This document shows, in pieces, positions 1-4,868 of a stretch of DNA of 5,045 nt. The position numbers and the translations under genes are program-made. The stretch's first letter is position 1. Every line of letters starts with the position of its first letter. A model generated the notes under the pieces. It ran no database searches. It was not told the origin of the DNA and saw nothing but the letters and a program-made list of their open reading frames with translations. The stretch comes from Pseudomonadota bacterium (GTDB taxonomy: Bacteria > Pseudomonadota > Gammaproteobacteria > Burkholderiales > Burkholderiaceae_C). Location of the stretch: the NCBI GenBank assembly GCA_023394015.1, contig JAEXBL010000156.1, positions 1 to 5,045 on the forward strand. Direction: 5' to 3'.

Positions 1-211
1 CACCCCCACCCACTCCTACCGCGCCACGCTGGTGCCGGCCGACCTGCCTGCCGAGGACGTACAGGCCAGCGCCGACGCCGGCGCCCTGCCCACCCTGCGC
101 CTGCGCGCCACCGACAGCGACCACGCCCGCCGCGCCGCGCGCGCCGCATCGGGCATGCGCGTTCTCAACGTCGAGCGCATCGAGCCGGCCGCGCCGGCCG
201 AGGCGGCCTGA
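1..211 (+). CDS. C-terminal end of a small uncharacterised (phage) protein, partial
   Basis: The frame starting at base 2 is open from the window edge to TGA at 209-211 and gives 69 residues, so the gene starts upstream of the window. I do not recognise the family. The visible part begins TPTHSYRATLVPADLPAED, has a soluble, charged middle with an Ala/Arg-rich helix (about ATDSDHARRAARAASGM), and ends MRVLNVERIEPAAPAEAA. The pattern of a beta-strand-like start, helix, then a short strand (VLNVERIE) fits a small compact alpha/beta protein, but that is inference. Codons end almost exclusively in G or C, as in the neighbouring genes, which supports real coding. There is no signal peptide or membrane segment in the visible part. 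It lies 28 bases ahead of the zinc-finger gene, so the two are probably co-transcribed. Confidence 0.7.
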   Translation, partial: TPTHSYRATLVPADLPAEDVQASADAGALPTLRLRATDSDHARRAARAASGMRVLNVERIEPAAPAEAA

Positions 212-225
212 TCGGCACGGCCACC

Positions 226-229
226 GGAG
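226..229 (+). promoter_or_regulatory. Ribosome binding site of the zinc-finger gene
   Basis: GGAG lies 10 bases upstream of the ATG at 240 in the short gap after the preceding stop. It supports 240 as the start over internal ATGs at 279 and 315. Confidence 0.6.
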
Positions 230-239
230 CACGGCAGAC

Positions 240-578
240 ATGAGCCACCACGTCGACTGCCCCGACTGCAAGGGCGCCATGCGCATCCGCAGCAGCTATG
301 CCGTGGGCGACACCATGCGCCGGCTCACCTACCAGTGCCTGAACGCCGAATGCGGCGCGGCGTTTGCAGCCAGCATCACCGTGGACGCCCGGCTGAACAT
401 GCCCAGCAACCCCAGCACCACGGTGCTGATTCCGATCAGCAGCCACCTCAGCCGCGCCCGCATCCGCGAGCTGATGAACCTGGCGCCCGTCATCGACTAC
501 GTGCCCCGCAGCCTGCCGCCAGCCAATGGCGAGCTGTTCGAGGCGCGTGACGGGCCGCCGCTGCCGCAGGGGGCCTAG
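240..578 (+). CDS. Ogr/Delta-like zinc-finger protein
   Basis: This is a 112-residue protein with four cysteines at 7, 10, 33 and 38 (CPDC ... CLNAEC), spaced CX2C-X22-CX4C. An IRSS segment follows the first pair, and YQC and a following AAF flank the second. This is the layout of the Ogr/Delta family of P2-like phages. There the proteins bind one metal ion and activate late-gene transcription by contacting host RNA polymerase. Members are usually about 70-80 residues. This one keeps the finger in residues 1-45, then a strand-rich stretch to about 65, and carries an extra tail of some 45 residues (RARIRELMNLAPVIDYVPRS and a Pro-rich end) with no recognised domain. The start at 240 is supported by GGAG at 226-229. 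Family membership is fairly sure. The role as a transcription activator here is inference, because no late structural genes are visible and many phages carry such fingers of unknown function. Confidence 0.82.
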   Translation: MSHHVDCPDCKGAMRIRSSYAVGDTMRRLTYQCLNAECGAAFAASITVDARLNMPSNPSTTVLIPISSHLSRARIRELMNLAPVIDYVPRSLPPANGELFEARDGPPLPQGA

Positions 579-682
579 CCACCCAGCACAGCCCCGCCCG
601 CGCCACCCCCACCAACCCCGCCGCCTCGCAGCCATTTCAGATGGCCGCGCGGGTCGGCTCACGCCCAAAACGGCCAACCCCT

Positions 683-686
683 GGAG
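683..686 (+). promoter_or_regulatory. Ribosome binding site deciding the start at 694
   Basis: GGAG lies 7 bases before the ATG at 694. The same frame is open further upstream to an ATG at 526, inside the zinc-finger gene. This site argues that translation begins at 694 and that 526-693 is not coding in this frame. Confidence 0.65.
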
Positions 687-693
687 ATCGAGC

Positions 694-873
694 ATGCATT
701 TCCTCATCAAACACACCAGCCTCGCCGGCCTGCGCACCGAGCTGGTGACGATTGCACGCGACGGCGCCGACGCCCACGCCCGCGCCCTGCGCCTGCTGGG
801 CCCGGCCCTGGCCTGCACCTGCCTGTGCCTGCACCGCCTGAGCCCCGCGCAGCGCAGCGCCATCGGCGCATGA
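694..873 (+). CDS. Small uncharacterised protein, 59 residues
   Basis: I do not recognise this family. The product starts MHFLIKHTSLAGLRTELVTI and ends in HRLSPAQRSAIGA. It appears largely helical, with a Leu/Ala-rich stretch at about 30-47 that contains a tight cysteine cluster (CTCLC, residues 41-45). The cluster could bind metal or be fortuitous. The hydrophobic stretch LLGPALACTCLCL is too short and too broken to call a transmembrane segment with confidence. The start is chosen from the GGAG at 683-686. The stop overlaps the next ATG in an ATGA arrangement (870-873), which implies translational coupling with the following gene. The 115 bases upstream (579-693) hold no gene. They are C-rich, with one weak hairpin at 631-645. 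Confidence 0.62.
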   Translation: MHFLIKHTSLAGLRTELVTIARDGADAHARALRLLGPALACTCLCLHRLSPAQRSAIGA

Positions 874-1283
874 GCCAGCAGCCGCCCCCAATGTGCGAGC
901 ACCTGCAGTCGGTGCTGGCCGCGCAGCGCCGCATGCGCCAGGCCGCCGAGGCCGAGGCGGCGGTGGCGCGCATGACCGCCCAACCCGCCAGCCCCACGCG
1001 CCCGCCCACCGAGGCCGAACGCGAGGCCCTGCGGCAGGCCGCCCAGCGCCTGCTGGAGAGCGGCACCGCCACCCACCAGTGGGGCCGCCTGGGCGAGATG
1101 GAGCGCCAGCTCATCGTGGTCTATGCCGGCCTGCGCGACAGCAACCCCGGCGAGCGCGTCAGCAGCATCGCCGACCGCGGCTGGACCGAGTTCACCCAAC
1201 CCGAGCGCACCGCCATCGCGCAGGCCGTGCGCCTGCTGCTGCGCCGCCTGGGCCGCATGAACGGCCTGGCCAGCGGGCGCTGA
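870..1283 (+). CDS. Uncharacterised phage protein, 137 residues
   Basis: No family is recognised. The N-terminal third (about residues 10-40) is an Ala/Arg/Glu-rich helix that could form a coiled coil. A Pro-rich linker follows (QPASPTRPP, about 37-46), then a helical C-terminal part with REALRQAAQRLLES, ERQLIVVYAGLRDS and PERTAIAQAVRLLLRRLGRM. The regularly spaced Leu/Ala and Arg in the last helix could suit nucleic-acid or protein binding, but no diagnostic motif is seen. The frame is open back to a GTG at 825, but the ATG at 870 overlaps the previous stop (ATGA) and is the better start by coupling. No clear Shine-Dalgarno precedes it, which fits dependence on the upstream gene. An alternative ATG at 891 also lacks one. 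The gene ends in TGATG at 1281-1285, directly ahead of the helicase-methyltransferase gene, so the two are likely made together. Confidence 0.65.
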   Translation: MSQQPPPMCEHLQSVLAAQRRMRQAAEAEAAVARMTAQPASPTRPPTEAEREALRQAAQRLLESGTATHQWGRLGEMERQLIVVYAGLRDSNPGERVSSIADRGWTEFTQPERTAIAQAVRLLLRRLGRMNGLASGR

Positions 1284-1284
1284 T

Positions 1285-1288
1285 GGAG
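1285..1288 (+). promoter_or_regulatory. Ribosome binding site favouring the start at 1298
   Basis: GGAG sits 9 bases ahead of ATG 1298, and the site itself overlaps the alternative ATG at 1283. ATG 1283 forms a TGATG overlap with the previous stop but has no Shine-Dalgarno of its own, so 1298 is preferred. The choice changes the product by only five residues. Confidence 0.6.
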
Positions 1289-1297
1289 CAAACCCCC

Positions 1298-2700
1298 ATG
1301 AAAACCTACGAGCAGTTTCTGGCCGAGAAGATCAGGCTGGCCCAGTTTCGCGGCTTCGACGTGGCCGCTGACGAGATCAACCCCACCCTCAAGCCGCACA
1401 CGCGCGACATCGTGAAGTGGGCGCTGCAGGGCGGCAACCGCGCCATCTTCGCCTCGTTCGGCCTGCACAAGACAGCCACCCAACTGGAGCTGATGCGCCT
1501 GATCGGCGTGCACCGCCCCGGCCTGCGCCTGCTGGTGATGCCGCTGGGCGTGCGCCAGGAGTTCCGCGCCGACGCCGAGCGTCGCTTCACCGGCGACCAC
1601 ACCATCGACCTGCGATTCATCCGCAGCGACGCCGAGATCGACGACGAGCGCACGATCTACATGACCAACTACGAGAGCGTGCGCGAGGGCAAGATCGACG
1701 TGGCCCGGTTCCGCGCCACCAGCCTGGACGAGGCCAGCGTGCTGCGCAGCTACGGCAGCAAGACCTATCAGGAGTTCCTGCCCGCGTTCGCGCCGGTCGA
1801 GTTCAAGTTCGTCGCCACCGCCACGCCCTCGCCCAACCGCTACAAGGAGTTGATTCACTACGCCGGATACCTGGGCGTGATGGACACCGGCCAGGCGCTG
1901 ACCCGGTTTTTCCAGCGCGACAGCGAGAAGGCCGGCAACCTCACCCTATACCCGCATAAGGAACAGGAATTCTGGCTGTGGGTGGCCAGCTGGGCCGTGT
2001 TCATCCAGCGCCCCAGCGACCTGGGTCACAGCGACGACGGCTACGTGCTGCCGCCGCTCGACGTGCGCTACCACGAGCTGCCCACCGACTACGAAACCGC
2101 CGGCACCGAGAAGAACGGCCAGGGTCTGCTGGTGCCCGACCTGGCCATGGGCCTGTCCGCCGCCGCCGCAGAAAAGCGCAACAGCCTGCCCGCCCGCGTG
2201 GCCAAGGTCAAGGAACTGATCGACGCCGACCCGCAGGATCACTTCATCGTCTGGCACGACCTGGAAGATGAGCGCCACGCCATCCAGCGCGCCATCCCCG
2301 AGGCCGTCAGTGTGTGGGGCACGCAAGACCTGGACGAGCGCGAGCAGCGCATCGTGGATTTCAGCGACGGCAAGCACCGCATCCTGTCCACCAAGCCCAT
2401 CATCGCCGGCAGCGGCTGCAATTTTCAGCGGCACTGCCACCGCGAGATTTTCGCGGGCGTCAATTTCAAATTTAACGACTTCATCCAGTCGATCCACCGC
2501 GTGCAGCGCTTCGGCCAGCAGCACCCGGTGCGCGTGGACATCGTTCACACCGAGGCCGAGCGCGAGGTTCTGAAAACCCTGCAAGACAAGTGGCGCCAGC
2601 ACGACGAGACGCAGGTTCGCATGGCCGAGATCATCCGCACCTACGGCCTGGGCCAGCTCGCCATGCAGGACACGCTGGCGCGCTCCATCGGCGTCAAGCG
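1298..2700 (+). other. Helicase (SF2/SNF2-like) domain of the fusion protein
   Basis: The two RecA-like lobes are inferred from motif order. Lobe 1 runs from a PHTRDIVKWAL segment ahead of the Walker A-like FGLHKT through DEAS and TATP. Lobe 2 carries FIVWHDLEDE, the KPIIAGSGCNFQ segment and IHRVQRFGQ with its two arginines (401 and 404). The DEAS box and the R-x-x-R-x-G-Q ending fit SNF2-like DNA translocases better than DEAD-box RNA helicases. All residues needed for ATP binding appear present except the substituted Gly in motif I. The end of the domain is approximate. Confidence 0.75.
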
Positions 2701-4810
2701 CACCGTGGTCAAAGGCGACCTGTTCGAGGTGGCGCACAACGACTGCGTCGAAGAAGCGCGCCTGCAGCCCGGCAACTCGGTCGACCTCATCGTCACCAGC
2801 ATCCCGTTCGCCAACCACTACGAATACAGCCCCTCATACAACGACTTCGGCCACACCGATGACAACGCGCATTTCTGGCGCCAGATGGACTACCTGACGC
2901 CCGAGCTGCTGCGCATCACCAAGCCCGGCCGCATCTATGCCTGCCACGTGAAGGACAGGATCCTGTTCGGCAACGTCACCGGCGCCGGCGTGCCCACCGT
3001 CAGCCCGTTCCACGCCGAGGCCATCTTTCACGCCATTCGCCACGGCTGGGACTACATGGGCATGATCACCATCGTCACCGACGTGGTGCGCGAGAACAAC
3101 CAGACCTACCGCCTCGGCTACACCGAGATGCGCAAGGACGGCAGCAAGATGGGCGTGGGCTCGCCTGAATACGTGCTGCTGTTCCACAAGCCACAGACCG
3201 ACCGCTCGCGCGGCTACGCCGACACCCCCATCAAGAAGGCGGCCGAGGACTACAGCCTCGCCCGCTGGCAGGTCGATGCCCATGCGTTCTGGCGCAGCAG
3301 CGGCAACCGCCTGCTCACCGCCGACGAGCTGGCCAGCTACGGCCCCGACAAGCTCGCCAAGCTGTTCACCGCGCACAGCCTGAGCACCGTCTACAGCTAC
3401 GACGATCACGTGCGCATCGGCGAGGCCCTGCAGGCGCGCGGCGCCCTGCCCAGCACCTTCATGAGCCTGGCCCCCGGCAGCCACCACCCCGACGTGTGGC
3501 ACGACGTGGCGCGCATGCGCACGCTCAACGGCGAGCAAAGCAGCCGCGCGGTCGAAAAGCACGTCTGCCTGGCCCGTGGTTCGCTGGTGCTGACACGGCG
3601 CGGGTTCGTGCCCATTCAGGATGTGATCGTCGGCGACATGGTGCTGACGCACGAGGGCCGCTGGCAACCTGTTGAGGTGGTGGCTAACACCGGCGTGCGC
3701 CCCGTGGTCAACCTGCGCGCGCAAGGCGTCGCGGCGCTCGCATTGACGCCTGAGCACAAGGTATGGGCGCGCAAGTCCGCCTGGGCGCGCGCGCGCGACG
3801 GTGCGGAACGAGCAACGCCAGATTGGATTCGCGCCGATGAATCGGTGGGCGGCTATGTCAACCTGAAACTGCCCCCGATTGAGGACAGTCCCATGACGGA
3901 GCGCGAGTGCTGGATTCTCGGGCGCTGGCTGGCAGATGGCCACGTGGGCACGCGCGGCGATTTCCACGTAAGCGTCGGCGCCGACAAGATGGCTGAGTTC
4001 GAGGCCATGGCAGGCGAACACGCTGGCACCCAAGCGGAGCGCACGGCGACGCAAGTGCGGCTCAAAAGACTGAGCCCATCCCTGATCGAAGCGCTGTGGA
4101 ACTGCGGCCATGGCGCCGCTGAAAAGCAGGTGCCGGCCGATCTTCTGGCGCTGCCTCGACACAAAGCCGCCGCACTGCTGGCCGGCTACCTGTCGGGAGA
4201 TGGGCACCTGGTCAAAGACCGCGCCACGTGGATGGCCACCAGCGTGTCACGTGCCCTGCTGCTTGGCGTGGCCATGCTGGCTCAACGAGTGCACGGAGCC
4301 ATTGCCACCCTGCGCCCCGGCCGCCAAGCCGGAACGAGCGTCATCGAAGGCCGGACAGTGCAGACGCAGCAAGAGTGGGTGCTGTCGTTCGACATGCCAG
4401 GGGGCCGGCGCAAGGCGCCATTCCTGCTTGACGACGGAGCGTGGAAGAAGGTGCGCAGCGCTGACGCGGCAGGCGAAGTGGAAACGTGGTGCCTGCGCGT
4501 TGCCGAGGATGCCAGCTTTACCGCCGAGGGCTGCATCGTGGCGAATTGCCCCCTGCAGTTCGACATCGTCGACCGCCTGATCGACCGCTACAGCAACCCC
4601 GGAGAGCGCGTTTACGACCCGTTCTGCGGCCTCGGCACCGTGCCCTACCGCGCCATCCTGAAAGGGCGCACCGGCGGCGGCTCCGAACTCAACGCCAGCT
4701 ATTTCGCCGACCAGCTGCACTACCTGCGCGCCGCCGAGCGCGAGGTCAGCATGCCCACCCTGTTCGACCTGGAGGCCATGGACGAGCAGCAGCAGGAAGG
4801 GGCCGCCTGA
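1298..4810 (+). CDS. SF2 helicase-DNA methyltransferase fusion interrupted by an intein
   Basis: The precursor is 1170 residues and splices to a predicted 843. Residues 1-450 resemble an SF2/SNF2-type helicase: motif I FGLHKT (Lys58), motif II DEAS (144-147), motif III TATP (174-177), motif V-like IAGSGCNFQ (about 369-377) and motif VI IHRVQRFGQ (399-407). From about 472 (KGDLFEVAHNDC) a methyltransferase begins, with motif IV TSIPF at 500-504 and NHYEYSPSYNDFGH after it. The C-terminal 87 residues carry motif X-like CPLQFDIVDRL, the SAM-binding DPFCGLGT (1107-1114 of the precursor) and SELN. Motif IV preceding motif I marks a beta-class N4-cytosine/N6-adenine methyltransferase; base and site specificity cannot be read. 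Residues 757-1083 are an intein. Likely role: cytoplasmic modification of phage DNA, plausibly anti-restriction (inference). Oddities are His for the usual Gly before the Walker Lys, and Ile for the first Pro in motif IV. It is coupled to the upstream gene. The frame is open back to 893, but that extension is a shadow of the 870-1283 gene. Confidence 0.9.
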   Translation: MKTYEQFLAEKIRLAQFRGFDVAADEINPTLKPHTRDIVKWALQGGNRAIFASFGLHKTATQLELMRLIGVHRPGLRLLVMPLGVRQEFRADAERRFTGDHTIDLRFIRSDAEIDDERTIYMTNYESVREGKIDVARFRATSLDEASVLRSYGSKTYQEFLPAFAPVEFKFVATATPSPNRYKELIHYAGYLGVMDTGQALTRFFQRDSEKAGNLTLYPHKEQEFWLWVASWAVFIQRPSDLGHSDDGYVLPPLDVRYHELPTDYETAGTEKNGQGLLVPDLAMGLSAAAAEKRNSLPARVAKVKELIDADPQDHFIVWHDLEDERHAIQRAIPEAVSVWGTQDLDEREQRIVDFSDGKHRILSTKPIIAGSGCNFQRHCHREIFAGVNFKFNDFIQSIHRVQRFGQQHPVRVDIVHTEAEREVLKTLQDKWRQHDETQVRMAEIIRTYGLGQLAMQDTLARSIGVKRTVVKGDLFEVAHNDCVEEARLQPGNSVDLIVTSIPFANHYEYSPSYNDFGHTDDNAHFWRQMDYLTPELLRITKPGRIYACHVKDRILFGNVTGAGVPTVSPFHAEAIFHAIRHGWDYMGMITIVTDVVRENNQTYRLGYTEMRKDGSKMGVGSPEYVLLFHKPQTDRSRGYADTPIKKAAEDYSLARWQVDAHAFWRSSGNRLLTADELASYGPDKLAKLFTAHSLSTVYSYDDHVRIGEALQARGALPSTFMSLAPGSHHPDVWHDVARMRTLNGEQSSRAVEKHVCLARGSLVLTRRGFVPIQDVIVGDMVLTHEGRWQPVEVVANTGVRPVVNLRAQGVAALALTPEHKVWARKSAWARARDGAERATPDWIRADESVGGYVNLKLPPIEDSPMTERECWILGRWLADGHVGTRGDFHVSVGADKMAEFEAMAGEHAGTQAERTATQVRLKRLSPSLIEALWNCGHGAAEKQVPADLLALPRHKAAALLAGYLSGDGHLVKDRATWMATSVSRALLLGVAMLAQRVHGAIATLRPGRQAGTSVIEGRTVQTQQEWVLSFDMPGGRRKAPFLLDDGAWKKVRSADAAGEVETWCLRVAEDASFTAEGCIVANCPLQFDIVDRLIDRYSNPGERVYDPFCGLGTVPYRAILKGRTGGGSELNASYFADQLHYLRAAEREVSMPTLFDLEAMDEQQQEGAA
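3566..4546 (+). mobile_element. Intein with LAGLIDADG homing endonuclease (327 residues)
   Basis: The element is an in-frame insertion of exactly 327 codons. Block A: Cys1 followed by LARGSLVLTRRGFVPIQD and VGD. Block B: LALTPEHKVW with the TxxH pair Thr61 and His64. The endonuclease motifs are ILGRWLADGHV (about 117-127, Asp124) and LLAGYLSGDGH (204-214, Asp212). Block F: WCLRVAEDASF (308-318). Block G: GCIVAN ending in Asn327, followed by Cys+1 of the extein. Cys1 nucleophile, TxxH, terminal Asn and Cys+1 are the class 1 protein-splicing set. After translation it should excise itself and ligate KHV to CPLQF. The penultimate His is Ala326, and the usual block F His is also Ala (316). About 78 of 327 codons end in A/T, versus 5 of the 105 preceding and 6 of the 87 following extein codons, which is a sign of separate origin. 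Confidence 0.92.
3911..4207 (+). other. LAGLIDADG homing endonuclease core within the intein
   Basis: Two dodecapeptide-type motifs lie 88 residues apart: WILGRWLADGHV from 3911 and LLAGYLSGDGHL ending just past 4207. Each keeps the acidic residue (Asp124 and Asp212 of the intein) that coordinates the catalytic metal in this family. The spacing is right for a single-chain, pseudo-dimeric endonuclease that cuts the intein-less allele of the host gene and spreads the intein by repair copying. Sequence after the second motif (to about intein residue 300) probably completes the endonuclease fold. Activity is inferred from intact motifs only. Confidence 0.82.
4547..4807 (+). other. C-extein: motif X and SAM-binding motif I of the methyltransferase
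   Basis: These 87 residues begin at Cys+1 (CPLQFDIVDRLIDRYSNPG). They correspond to the motif X region that precedes motif I in beta-class methyltransferases, then the VYDPFCGLGTVPYRA SAM-binding loop and the acidic SELN end of the next strand. Joined to the N-extein (motif IV at 500-504), they complete the catalytic domain. Without splicing, the two halves are separated by 327 residues. Confidence 0.82.
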
Positions 4811-4811
4811 G

Positions 4812-4868
4812 ATGCGCTACCTGTCCGTCTGCTCCGGCATCGAGGCCGTGGAGGCCATTCCATGCTGA
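4812..4868 (+). pseudogene. N-terminal stub of a Dcm-like C5-cytosine methyltransferase
   Basis: ATG 4812 starts one base after the previous stop and encodes only 18 residues, MRYLSVCSGIEAVEAIPC, before TGA at 4866-4868. The first dozen residues match what I know as the start of phage C5-cytosine methyltransferases (M-x-YLSVCSGIEA). There, CSGIEA is the variant of SAM-binding motif I, normally followed by further catalytic motifs. None of these follow here in any + frame up to the window end, so the catalytic domain is missing. The most likely reading is a remnant left by deletion or mosaic replacement. An alternative is that the short frame now serves as a coupled leader for the gene starting at 4862, whose ATG overlaps its end (ATGCTGA). 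Confidence 0.6.
4850..4854 (+). promoter_or_regulatory. Strong ribosome binding site for the gene at 4862
   Basis: GGAGG lies 7 bases ahead of ATG 4862, inside the methyltransferase stub. It is the best Shine-Dalgarno in the window and supports 4862 as a true start even though no stop is visible. Confidence 0.7.

Noticed and set aside
631..645. Inverted repeat GCCAT-TTCAG-ATGGC in the 579-693 gap, considered as a terminator or operator
   Set aside because: The stem is only five base pairs, does not extend outward and has no T-run after it. It is too weak to call.
579..693. Possible promoter or extra small gene in the 115-base gap
   Set aside because: There is no credible -35/-10 pair in this C-rich stretch. 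The upstream extension of the 694 frame to 526 overlaps the zinc-finger gene and lacks a ribosome binding site.
165..1199. Long minus-strand reading frame of 344 codons over the small genes
   Set aside because: It is an antisense shadow of GC-rich genes whose G/C-ending codons suppress stops on the opposite strand. Its product is low-complexity Ala/Gly/His/Arg sequence with no motif.
893..1297. N-terminal extension of the fusion gene back to 893
   Set aside because: The extra residues are Arg/Ala/Pro/His-rich and lie in another frame of the 870-1283 gene. The helicase similarity and the Shine-Dalgarno point to 1298.
3785..3797. Alternating GC run, considered as a Z-DNA-forming or slippage-prone repeat
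   Set aside because: It simply encodes alternating Ala and Arg in the intein. The frame continues intact and the run is short for this base composition.
2834..4207. Long minus-strand reading frame of 457 codons opposite the methyltransferase and intein
   Set aside because: It runs across the extein-intein boundary without regard to it, shows no family motif, and is opposite a clearly functional gene. The same applies to the minus-strand frames at 1121-1858 and 1946-2818.
3566..4546. Class 3 intein (WCT type)
   Set aside because: Although block F contains Trp-Cys, the element has Cys1 at its start and Cys at +1. The Trp of block B (W67) lies three residues after the TxxH His, not two after it as in the class 3 signature. 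Class 1 fits better.
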